Positions 41,641 to 52,970 of a stretch of DNA of 64,000 bases are shown here, piece by piece. This stretch comes from Haliclystus octoradiatus (Eukaryota > Cnidaria > Staurozoa > Stauromedusae > Haliclystidae). Below the pieces are notes generated by a model that was not told the DNA's origin, searched no databases, and worked only from the letters and a program-made list of their open reading frames with translations. Both the position numbers and the translations under genes were made by a program. Within the stretch, counting starts at the first letter, position 1, and every line of letters starts with the position of its first letter. The stretch is taken from NCBI GenBank assembly GCA_916610825.1, contig OU744447.1, forward strand, positions 1,494,146 to 1,558,145, written 5' to 3'.

Positions 41641-43630
41641 TAGAGCCATATAGATCTATGTGCCTAGTCTGGCTGTCTAGTGTGTGTAGACTGTTAAAGA
41701 GCTAAATCAAATCAAATGTCTTCTGATAAAGTGTTCCACCATAGCTTAACATGTTTAACAGCTATTGCGAACGTGGTAACTGCGAATTTCTGATTTATGG
41801 TCCACCGTGGTTTTATGATAGAATAGTAGCATGATAGTTTCAAACAGAAAAACGAGGGAGCAGTAATATTAACCCCATTCCATAACGGCCCTCAACTCCA
41901 CGCAGTAATATCAGACCACCAGAAGTCATTGTTCAAAGTATGACCCTTATATTAACATTTTCCAGGTAGATGTCTAATTTTTGTGTATATCCGTTGATGA
42001 GCCCTGACATAGATGCTTGGTTGGTTGGATATCTATCTCTATCGGGTAGTAGCCTACATTATGCTTTTGTAAATTTTATTCTTGTAACATGAACTAATTG
42101 ATCTTAATTATTGACATTGATTGAGGGATTCAACATAAAGATTGATGGTCAACCATTTGGTGCATTTAGGTAAAATTTAAGTTGCGGGAGGCAAGGAAGA
42201 AACTACTTAAGCGAGACAAAGCGTCGAAATGAAGCATAGAATAATAAACAATGCATAAAATTACGAACTTTGAATTTTAGCAGAAATGTAAATAACGCCA
42301 CAAGAAAGTGATTTAGCAAAGTGATTTAGCAAGATCCTCAAAGACTTTGGACAATCATCATATGATATATTTTGTGTGTGTGACTGTGTCAAGTTCTTAT
42401 CCTGATATTTGTAGAATTTTAGTATAGTTGATCAATGTTATATCTTCTCAATTCGAGAAGAGACAATTGGACGATTGCTCCTTTTCATATAACCTAAATA
42501 CGGATTAGAGTAAAGGGAATCTTCGACAAACTAGAATACAGTCAATTACATGCAATGCATGTTGTAGAGCTGTCATGCCTATTCATTATCATCAATTGGT
42601 AGTCTTGCATGGGGAAAACGTGTCAACCAATACAATATTTAATTAATGATTACGTTGTTAACCCTATATACAAACACACTAATGAGGCTATAGCATTCTC
42701 CATAAGTAACACAAATATCAAAATTCTAATTCATCAAAGATAATATAAGATACTTACACATTTAGATATGATTTACATATTTATTGTACACAATAGTTCA
42801 GTTATTGAGAGTCGATGATGGCATTATTTAGATGTGTAGAAACAGAATATCACAATATCTTTGACAGGTTATGCTTTTAATTTCTTCTTTTCATTATCAT
42901 CGCTAAATAATTTCATAGTCCGAATCCAAAATTGAGCACAGATCGAGCCTAGTACATTTATTCTGAGTTCATGATCACTGGATAGGATTCAGCAAACATG
43001 AATCAGATAATGATATTCGCATCGGATTCAGCCAATCACATTCTGTGCAGGTATTTAATTTATAATAACATCAAATTTGTAGAATCATCATCGTCAATAA
43101 TCATCATTTATTCAGAGCATTAAGTTTTTACAGTAGCACAGGTTTTTTCTAATTTGTAGAAGAAGAAACATACCTTTCCTAAATATGATTACATGCACTG
43201 TATAATTATTCTGGATTTAAAAAAGGCGAAAGAAGGAAGGTTTTTAATTTTATAGCCCTACTCTGTCACAAATTTAATCAGATCAGATTTATCAGAAACA
43301 GTCAAGAGTAAAGGTGTGCATCCGATCGGAGTTTCTACATATTGACGACGGGAACTAACAGTCTGTAATCTGCATCCAATCTAAAGATATATTTAGTTGA
43401 AACTTGAATGATAAAGTATATCATGATTTCATTCTGAGTTTTACTTTACAGTTTCTCACTTTGTTCCAGCTATACCTATAAATTCTAGCAATTTGTAATT
43501 CTAAAGGCCAGTAAGTACAATGGGAATTCTCATTTATTTCTGTTTACTACAACTCTCGTAAATTGACGAAACTCGATAAATTTCAAAATGAACTAAGAAC
43601 TAAATATTATCTCAGGAATGTTTGACTACA
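41641..43630. other. Repeat-rich spacer between inverted arms
   Basis: Contains the diverged copy of the left arm (about 42341-42510, sharing cttatcctg and tcatatgatatattttgtg-like blocks) and a LINE 3' scrap with cagagcatt and an ATC-type simple repeat near 43084-43130. No gene seen. Confidence 0.45.
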
Positions 43631-43813
43631 CAGTGAAACCTGTATATGACAGCCATCTATGATAGGTAGATAAATTGACAAAGCTATATGCAGGTGGCCT
43701 TTATAAGCAGGGTCGTTTCAATAGAAAATACTATTTAGACAAACCAAGAATGACCACTGTGGACAGGTGGCTGCTTTATAGTGATAACCATTAACCTTTA
43801 TAGCAGGTTATCG
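43631..43813. mobile_element. CAGTGAAACC-ended MITE, degenerate copy
   Basis: Starts cagtgaaacctgtatatgac and contains aggtggcctttata and aggtggctgctttata blocks like those of 45919-46095, in inverted order. The right end is eroded and no clean target duplication is seen. Confidence 0.5.
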
Positions 43814-45222
43814 GACTTGATATCTTTGTCAAGCTGTGATTCATGTTTCGATCAGCGCAACATGTTACTGTCTCCTTTCGAGTTACTAAGTTAGCACGAA
43901 CAATTAAATCCAATCGCGTAACTCAAACTAGCAACTGATTGACCTTTTGCTATTTGCGAATATGGGACACTTTTTTGTAAGAAGTTTCTCTTGACTGTGT
44001 ACCGCAACTCTCAGTTCCATGGAGTAGACTCAGTAGAGGATACTACCTCTAAGTCTTCTTATTAAACAACACTGATTAAAATAGCTGTCTATGGACCTCA
44101 TGGGAGCAGGGATTGCCATTACCGCTCCTCACAATATTACAATGCTGATGCGTCGCCAAAGCAGTTTTCCCACTCATAAACTCTAATGTTATCTCTCCAC
44201 AACATGACGTTGGTTTGATTTTCAGCACAAGAAATTTCTCAGATCGTAGACTCAATTAATGTCTATATTCATTCATTGAGGTATTCATCTCACCAGCGGT
44301 CCCACATTATATACTGTGCAGTGTCATATAGTTGTCACAATGTCCCTTTACTTTTGAAGTCTGGTGTATAGGATACTTAAACCCTAGATATGTTATACAG
44401 CTATCTCATAATGGTTGCTTTGTTATCATTTGGTTACGGATACCTAGTTGATAATTAAATGTTTATCTCAGACGGCCACTTTGCTCAGGTAATCTATAGA
44501 AATGTCGATATGTAAAGTCAGATATACCTGGCGCCTTATTAGGAATAGTTACTTGATATTTCATCTGGTGTATGTATGGCTTACCAGTAAATGTAGAAGT
44601 AACACATTGATCCAATATTGTTGTCTCGCTGATATTGATTATAGGTGGTCGCTTTCCTGAGGTAACTAATATTAGTGTTACGTAAGACTGAGCCTATCCT
44701 GCCTGTACATCTGAACCTGTAGGCACAGGTTATAGAAATAAGTGCTACAATTTGAAGGTATATTGGTCCTTCATTTCCGATGGTCACAACACTCAGGCAA
44801 TCTGTAGTTCACATTATGCCAGTACGGTCGGGTTTACATTGACAACTTAGTCCTTAGGCCTATGGTTTAAATTCTTCCTATTATTGATTTTCTAAGGATT
44901 CTCAGCAAATTAAAAATATTATTTCGAAATAATGACTTGACATCCATTTGCATTGTATGAAAATGTCATATTTTGGTATTTTGGACTTATTTTGAATAAT
45001 TATCCTTATTTTATAGAAGTTAAATACGTTGTGGGCAGTCCAGGGAGAGCGAAACACCATTAAATCACCTTACATATTTCACCCCAATTGGCCCTGTGGA
45101 CAGTGGTACCACATATTAATAATCACTTGAAAAAAACTTGTATCATGATTGGTGGATTTGTACCATGTGTTTAGCAGTTATGTCAAGACAACCCACGAAA
45201 TTCCATGGCAACCCCTAAAAGC
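43814..45222. other. Unassigned spacer
   Basis: No coding frame is convincing. The minus-strand frame at 44581-44787 is short and low in information. No repeat partner recognised. Confidence 0.35.
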
Positions 45223-45280
45223 GTGCAGGTATAGGTCTATACCCGCACGTGTGCAGTTATATATAGACCTATACCTGCAC
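45223..45280. repeat. Perfect 18-bp hairpin
   Basis: Arms GTGCAGGTATAGGTCTAT and ATAGACCTATACCTGCAC are exact complements around about 22 bases containing cccgcacgtgtgc. Possibly the relic of a foldback element. Confidence 0.8.
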
Positions 45281-45657
45281 GGTTTTAGCCAAAAAACTAG
45301 AACATATGTTTTGAAAATGGCGATGAGCTGCGAAAGATTGAATATTTTTTCATAAAATCAACTTAAATGTATACTCTGTAATTGAAACTTCAATTGAAAA
45401 ATTAAAAAAAGTAACAGCTTGGGATTTGCTATAATTAGATGTAACTTTTACTATATATTTCTAATATTGCAAACATGTTGAATTCTTAGCGTTATATTTT
45501 TAAATGATATTCGTAACAAATTTAATTAAAATTCTATTTAATGAAAAAGCAATGACCCATTGAATTAGAAAACAAATCATTGTTTTAGTGAAATTGATGA
45601 GAGATAATTGATGTTCCAGGCAAAGGTTATGTTACATGATTATTAAAATGATTACAT

Positions 45658-45775
45658 CACTCTTTGTTCGTGGGCCATCGAAATTTAGACCCACTTGTTC
45701 TCTAACAACAAACTCGAAATCCATATCGTAAACAAACTTGTGGATCTAAATTCCGATAACCCACTCACAAGAGTG
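45658..45775. repeat. Foldback element, about 118 bp
   Basis: Arms starting CACTCTTTG and ending AAGAGTG pair over about 45 bases with mismatches (tgggccatcgaaatttaga against tctaaattccgataaccca). No target duplication was confirmed. Confidence 0.6.
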
Positions 45776-45918
45776 ATCCCTTAATAAACCATGGTGCTGC
45801 TTCAGATGCTACATTACGTAAAATTGCTCAATTTTGCCAAATAGGCAAATTGCTCTTTATCTGTCACATAGATTAATGTTAATATTTAGGCAAAATTTGT
45901 TTTTCCAAATTTATTGTA

Positions 45919-46095
45919 CAGTCAAACCTGTTATAACGGTCACCTCTATATAGCGGCCACCTGTCTATAGTGGTCACTCTTTCAATCTCTAAAATAGTAT
46001 TTTCTATTGAATCAAACCTGTATATAAAGGCCACCTGTCTATAGTGGTCAATTTATCTACCTCTATTAGCTGGCCGTTATATACAGGTTTCACTG
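45919..46095. mobile_element. TA-flanked MITE with CAGTCAAACCTG ends, 177 bp
   Basis: Inverted ends CAGTCAAACCTG and CAGGTTTCACTG with TA on each side. The interior repeats the short unit ggccacctgtctatagtgg. Resembles 43631-43813 and, at the ends, 34932-35118. Confidence 0.7.
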
Positions 46096-46124
46096 TATAG
46101 CCTATATTCGGTGTCTGTAACTTG

Positions 46125-46240
46125 CGTGCGTTATACGCCATAATCTGTAACCTTTTTGACTCCGACCTTCGCTTACAAATTTTAGCGTCTCGATGTTATG
46201 AAAAAGTTCTGGCTTGGCTAAATTTGGTAGTTGCTGTCAT
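46125..46240. repeat. Inverted repeat, left arm
   Basis: Contains cgaccttcgcttacaaa and gcgtctcgatgttatgaaaa, matching the reverse complement of 46680-46805. The arms are about 440 bases apart. Confidence 0.7.
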
Positions 46241-46679
46241 GTGTTAATTGACAAGGACTTTATTCGATACCAAGTTCCAGACTTGAATAATTTATCAACA
46301 GATTAAAAATTAGAGCAGTATAGCTAAGAATTTTCCATAAATTGTTGAACTTGATTTGGCAGGAAATCCATCACACGAAAACGCAATTATTTGCATGGGT
46401 TAGAAAGTCCTGAAATGTTTATCTAAGTCTGTATCAATATCATCAATGTGACACATACATTGCTTTGAAATTAGTAAAAATACAGTAAAAATAAGTTTTA
46501 AATTTTTAATTTGAAACTGGTAGGCTATATATGTTTAATACTGTATATAATACAGTAATGTCATAAAATGTCATAGTTGTCATTAATATCATTATTTAGC
46601 GGTCAAATGATGAATGTTTAATAATCAAAATGTTAGTATATTTATCAAATATTATATTAAGCCCTGAGTATTAAGTCCC

Positions 46680-46805
46680 CAACAATCTGCCAAGTTTAGT
46701 CAAGCAAGAACTTTTTTCATAACATCGAGACGCTAAAGTTTGTAAGCGAAGGTCGTAGTCAAAAAGGTGATAGATTATGAAGTACTTCCTGTAAACGCAC
46801 GCAGC
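46680..46805. repeat. Inverted repeat, right arm
   Basis: Reverse-complement partner of 46125-46240 with several substitutions and a short indel near its outer end. Overlapping short frames (46671-46925 minus, 46813-47076 plus) are not supported as genes. Confidence 0.7.
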
Positions 46806-47149
46806 ACCCAGATTGGAAAGAATGCATTGTGCACGGCCAAGATCGTATTTTTTCTCGGAAAATGTGCTGCTGAAAGCCAAATTGTGGTGTAATTTTGCGC
46901 AGGTGGATGATATATGTAGGCACATTTTAGATATAACTTCTAAATTTTCATGGAAAATATTTCATTTTCTTTCAAAATACGGATACAATTATGAATTGCG
47001 CAGCTGGAATTTCAGCCGCGGCCAAGATGTTACCCGCAAACAGCAAACTTTCCAATCTTGCGCAGCACACCTGTAGACAAGTTATATACACCGGCCTTTG
47101 TTGGAGAATTGAACATGAACACACTAGGCAAGAGGCATACAGATACATG

Positions 47150-47928
47150 TTAGTTAATCATGTACTACAGTAGTCTACAATATTTATAGGCTTAGGCTAC
47201 ATTCACTTGCAAGTTACAACTAGGCTACAAGTCTATAATGTAAGTGGAGGCCAAGAACTTTCCTTTATTCACCCTTCAATGTCAATTTTAGTTGACAAAA
47301 TATATCACATTATAATATAAACAGTGACTCATTAGGCGAACTATCATTATTGGGCCTAGTTGATTGAGAATTCCTAACTTACTTTTTAATGTCAGGCTAT
47401 TTGTCTAATCGTGTTTTGAATCAAAAACTTTTGATATTGGAATCTAACCATTGAAAGATGAGTTAGGTTACACCTAATTGTATGTTAATTCTTCAAACAT
47501 CTTACCCTGTCCGAATTTCAAGCTACATAAAAAGGAGCCAACGTCTCTTGATAATGATTAAGTTAGTCTACATTTTCAGCTCATTATATTGGGCTATAGA
47601 TCTATATATCAACAGCGTTGACGAGCAAAGAAAACATCAATTATACTGGAATTTTACGATGAGCAGGATAATAACTTCATTTCTACACAAAATATAATAT
47701 ATGAAGATTGTCGAAAGTCTTTATGTTGAATCTTCAATCTCATCAATTTCCGACAAGACCGCCATTTTTTCTGGCCATAAGAAATCTCAAAGTCAAGTCA
47801 AAATTTGAAATTCAAATCAAAACGAAATAAAGTGCGAGATGTTTTCAGATGTGGCCAAAATTATCAGACGGGACAGGGTTCTACTGCGCATGACGCCCTG
47901 CAGCCTGTTGAATATTCTGCTTACCAAT
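47150..47928. repeat. Long inverted repeat, right arm
   Basis: Reverse complement of 40890-41640 with modest divergence and a few small indels. The arms enclose about 5.5 kb. Its inner end retains gttagttaatcatg, matching the inner end of the left arm. Confidence 0.8.
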
Positions 47929-49462
47929 TTTAACCGATAGACGGAAAATAGGCGTGGCATTTGTATATTTGTGAGCTTTGGTATTGCAATACTTTCCGAA
48001 TTGCACGATTTTGTCATTTTTCATTTCAAAATTGTCTGAAATATTAGTGAAAATATTTTAGTATGAATCACTTCAACACCCATGCACACCCCAGGAGTTA
48101 CGGCCATTAGTGTAGACAAGAAGAAGACTAGTTTGATATCTTTGATACTGAGATTAGGCAAAGTGGATTACAAATTACATCAATTCGATCAACGGGGCTG
48201 TACAGGGAGACTTGGACTCTAATTTATTTCACTCTAATATTTAGTAAGTACTCAGACGGAAGGAACCTGTTTAATTAAATGTTACATCGTCTCAGCTAGG
48301 ATAAGCTTAAATACCTGTATATACATTTTCAGCGATACCTTTAGCCTGTCCCGGGGGTGGAAACGTTGATACATCTGCCAGTTCCAGATTAATTTCTTCA
48401 ATTTTACTGAGTACAAATTTTGACATTTTCAAACTTGAGATTACAAGATTTTCGAAATTTTCCAATTTTCCCTTTGTTTTAATGTAAAAACATGAAATAT
48501 TAGGGTCTTAATTTTCGCCTGCTGTGAAATTGTTTTGTCCTCCCTGATTCTTGAAATGGCACGACCCCGATCAAATAATATTAATCCCTCTCCCGCGGGT
48601 TTGGGTATCCCGTATACGGTAAATGGTGGCGAGCGTAGCAAGCACAACATGTATTGACATTTAAGACTTCCAACATCTATCTGGTATCAAAAGTTCAACT
48701 TCTACTGAGTTGATTTCCGATTGAAACTATGGCAACGAGGCTGTTTACTGGCTTTACAATAATTCGCAAGATGCAGTCACGCGACAAATATCAACACACA
48801 GCTGGAAGTCTTGGTGAAGCACCAGACACTACTAGTACAAACCTTTGCTAAATATAGCACATTCTAATCTCATTTAAGACTTCGCTGAAAGTCCAATTCA
48901 TATTTTGAGAATGGAATCGTGATATATAAAAATTCAGACATCATAAAGCAATTCTGTAATCTTTTTCCCGTCTCTATGACCATTTTATATGCATTTGAGT
49001 TAAGAAGGGTTTGACCGTAAAATTACTGCCCTTGTAAAAGCTGTCCTGCTGTGATTCTATTGTTTGATCGGTTCAACACCTCTACTGCACCTTGCGAATT
49101 GTTGGTTTTGAGATTAATAAGTAAAATATCAATGATAAAGCGAGGCTACATAAAAAGCATTAGCAAAGCGGGACAAAGCTTTTGTGGGCATTGTCACAAA
49201 GTAACGTAATTGTCATAGCACTTTATCACTGTTAGCATTGCAACAACTAAATAATGTCAAGCCTGAACTATTGTGATTCATCCCTTGATATCAAAGCCAT
49301 CTAAATCATTCCAATGATGTTTACATATAAATTATGTCAAAGACTACACTGATATTTTGACCTATCATTTATATTGTTGTTGTTATCAAGATAGTGTCAA
49401 TCGTCAAAGGCCCGGTCAAAGGTCAAGTTGGTCAAGTTGAAAAAAAGTAAGTATGTATGGGC
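47929..49462. other. Unassigned sequence
   Basis: No gene recognised. The minus-strand frame at 48441-48650 is short. No internal repeat structure was identified. Confidence 0.35.
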
Positions 49463-49669
49463 TTAAAGGAGCAAAAATGACCGGCAGGCGCCACGCACTT
49501 AGGATCACGTGCATGTTTATTGTTTATAACACAATGTTCATTGTTGACATGAATTTATTACAAATTAGGCTTGCGTATAACAATAGTTTCAAAGCGAGAC
49601 GGTTGAATTACGCTAAGCATAAATTCAAATTGATCTCGCAGCGGTCGCCGGTCAATTTTGCCCCTTTAA
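49463..49669 (+). mobile_element. TTAA-type MITE, 207-bp variant (second copy)
   Basis: From TTAAAGGAGCAAAAATGACC to ttgcccctTTAA. Same length and content as 57617-57823, reverse orientation to 37865-38071. The frame through it (49453-49674) is incidental. Confidence 0.8.
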
Positions 49670-50470
49670 TCTAAACTAAAATAAAATGTTAAAATAAATT
49701 TAATATTACAATAATATTATTTAACTTCTGTCAACAATGTGATTAAATAGTTGTTTGGAAGCAGCGCCACTTTGTTATTTACCATAAAATAAAAATAGCT
49801 AGTGGGAAACCTTTAATTTAGTTCTAAAGGCCTATGTAAACTGCATAATCTGCCAATCGATTTAAAAAAACAATTTCTCTAGTTTTCTCCTGTGCTTCGA
49901 CATCAATCGCGTGACATGCGAATGTTTGTAATTATTAAATCATTACTGCCGAGAAAACACTCTTAAAATGGTTTCTATTGAAACATTGAAACAAGAGATA
50001 ATGATCTGATGAGATGAGTTTCTCCAATTGTTTTTGAGCTTCCCCCCAGCTTCCCATTATTGTTCTCTGCGATCACTATTGAATGTCACAATTAAGGCAC
50101 TTGATAACTGATTATAATTAACTGTCTCCATACTGTGAAAATCGATAGTGCATTCACGTATCGATAAACAAATGGAGCGTAAAATTATAAATTGCCGTGC
50201 CTGTGTGAATTAGTGGATGTTTGTCCTCTTTTCACGCATTTATTATCTCATGAAGTGTGACGATATTTAGTTCAAAATGATCCAAACAGGGAGCTAGGTT
50301 AATAATTTCTTCCATATTTACCTTGTATAAAAAGATATCAATTAAGGATTATCAACAAAAATATCTGATATTTGCAGCTTCTAGGAACACGCTGTTTAAC
50401 AACTTAAGAAAAATCGATTATCAAATTGCTTCCTTTTTTACTTTATTTTCAACTAGCAAGGAAATTTATC
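49670..50470. other. Unassigned AT-rich sequence
   Basis: No gene or repeat partner seen, except that a block near 50165-50240 (atggagcgtaaa, gtttgtcctcttttcacgc) recurs at 50864-50930 on the other side of the hAT MITE, indicating a local direct duplication. Confidence 0.4.
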
Positions 50471-50478
50471 TATACAAA

Positions 50479-50855
50479 CAGGGTTCGATAACAGTTGCGA
50501 TCCTGCGATCCTAGATCGTGGAAGGCTAAGTTGAAAGCCGAAGGCAGCCAAGAATTAACGTTTTTCTTATAAGATTTCTACTAACTATCAAGATAAAACT
50601 ATAACCTTCGGATTTCCAAAGGTTATTTATCTATTCACAAATCGATAATCAGTGCTTGTTTACGTTTACATTAAGTCCTGAAATAATTTCTTTACAAGTT
50701 TAAGTTTAAACAGGATGGAGCATTGACAATGAAATCAATAGCAGACCGCCTTGTTCGGATAATTGATATAAAATAGTTCATCATATGTCCGGGAAAAAAT
50801 CCGAAGGTTCCACTTGAAAAACCTTTGGATCTCGGAAGGCAAAAATCGGACCCTC
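50479..50855. mobile_element. hAT-type MITE, 377 bp, 8-bp target duplication (copy B)
   Basis: Ends CAGGGTTCGATA and ATCGGACCCTC, flanked by identical tatacaaa at 50471-50478 and 50856-50863. Interior homologous to 32089-32450 (agccgaaggcagcca, ctttggatctcggaaggc). It is the same family at an independent site. Confidence 0.88.
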
Positions 50856-50863
50856 TATACAAA

Positions 50864-51901
50864 TGGAGCGTAAATGATAACTCGCAGTGCCAGTGTGAAT
50901 GTTTGTCCTCTTTTCACGCATTTATTATCCCATGAAGTGTTACGATGTATAGTTCAAAATTATCGTAATAGTCCAAACAACGAACTAAGCTAATTTAATT
51001 TGTTCTTTATTCGCCTTGCATAAAAAGATATCAAGGATTAGACTCTGCTTTTTACATAGATCAGCTTATTTTATTACTCCAATCTTTATTATTAGCAAGC
51101 AACTATCCCACGCATTAATTGACCCATGAAATGTTCAGCTTAAATTTGTTACACATTTGTTTATAGTATAGTGTTGTGCAAAGTATGTAGCTGCCTTTTA
51201 TAGCTGTACATTCCCTTCCATGTCTCTTTATCGTTTTGAGGATGCCAACAGAAAAGCATAAAGAATTTGTTTCCAGAAAGCCCTGGCTGAGGAGGATGCG
51301 CGCTCCCCCAATAAGTACTTAATTATAGTATCCCGATGTGGGAGGGAGCCTTTATAAGGCTTATAATGGTGCTTAATTCATAGAAACAGTTTTATACAGT
51401 ACATATTTAAATTTCTATAATATGAACAACCTGCAGATCATTTCGTCTGTTATAAAGGAATAACGGAATCCATTTGCAAATGGTATATAGCTAGATCGCC
51501 CGATATAGTTTGACATCAGCGAATGGAAAACAACTGGAAAAACTAATTAAATTAACGAAAACATTGGCAGGCATTCGCTGTATAGTATTGTAGCATCTAT
51601 ACGATTTATATGAAAGGTCATGTACAAGTTTGAATGTACTTTTTAACCTTCAAAATAAGTTATAAGATACCTGTATAGTGGAAATGAATATATCGCATAA
51701 TCAGAACCAATGTGATGTAACGGAATGTAATCGACTGTCGTTCAAATTCCCCTTAGCTCAACTCAGCCTTGACTTTATCTCATGCATGAAATGAGTACCA
51801 TCTGAGGATGGAATGGTTCAGTATAGTGTCATCCAATAACGGCCCTCGACTCCACGCAACGGAATGAGGCTAGATCCAGAGGGAATTTCATTATGACTTA
51901 T
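50864..51901. other. Unassigned sequence upstream of the laccase gene
   Basis: The first about 170 bases repeat 50165-50345 with changes. No gene seen in the rest. Confidence 0.4.
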
Positions 51902-52182
51902 GAGCCCCGGGGGGGGGGACTAAATTCCATTGCGCTTCGACGGGGTCGTTCAAATGGAACTTTGGCAGAATGACCATAAAAAATTCCACATGACAAAAAA
52001 GATACCCCAAATATATTTTTATGAACGGCAAATTCAACCAAAAGAGATTACAAAAAAAATTTCATATGTAAAATTTCTTTTGCACCATGAAAAACTTTAC
52101 CCCTAAAAAAAAATTATGCCAAAGCATACCTCACAAATTTTTTATCGATGTTGAAAAAGTATGGAAGTTACCCCCGGGCTTA
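51902..52182. repeat. MITE-like repeat with G-rich end (family G), copy 4
   Basis: Bounded by ccccgggggggggact and ggaagttacccccggg. It is the inverted counterpart of 27505-27835, with shared blocks around the ttctgccaaag / ctttggcagaa motif. Confidence 0.65.
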
Positions 52183-52970
52183 TGAATAGCTGTGGCTTAT
52201 TGTTGCTGATTGTAAATGGTGGTATATTTGCCATGAAATCTGTTGAAGATTGATCTGCAGTGTTGCAGCCTGAGATTATCATGGAGCATTTAACATTATT
52301 GCTCTAGCGAAAAGATCCACTCCTCTAGAATTGAACTTATCCTTGAAACTTGTGTATGAAATCCCATCGTGCATGTGCGCATTGCTGATTTAAATAATAA
52401 GAAGCAATTATTATGAAACGAAAAACCATATTGCGAAGGTTTTATGAACACGAGTGCGCAATGAGACAAAAAGATGCATCAATAATGGGCCCGAGCTAAC
52501 TTGAGGAGATCTTAATTATTGAAAACGAATGGCGTATATAGATTTTCTCTTACCAATCATCAAATCTTGGCACATCAAAGTAAGCGGGACTTGGAGCCAG
52601 GCAAGGGACACATTTAGCTTTCCAATAATATTCAATTGTAATGGTTCACGTGAAGCTTATTGAATGATTTGTGTTTTACCATGTCACACGCCTGTCGAAA
52701 TATTTCAGAACCGGGTTCATCTATAAACAGTGCGAAACGCTATTATGTCTGAATTGTTTACCATGATTTACATTAAAGAATAAAAATGATGAATAAGAAT
52801 AATATGTACAGTTGAAAATTGCACCCCTTGTTTTCTTACGGATCGTTTCACTCAAATTACCAAATAAGTTGTTACATTTCACATAACATAAGGAGTTGGA
52901 CTAATGTACAATCGTACATCATATATCTTATGTCAGAAAATTGGACTATTTTGATTTCAGGTTCTAAATC
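52183..52970. other. Immediate upstream region of the laccase gene
   Basis: Contains the third copy of a dispersed repeat (about 52255-52345, sharing atttaacattattgctct with 9958-10060). No clear TATA box or initiator was distinguished from the AT-rich background. A ttgatttcag just before the ATG could be a splice acceptor, so an upstream non-coding exon is possible. Confidence 0.35.
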
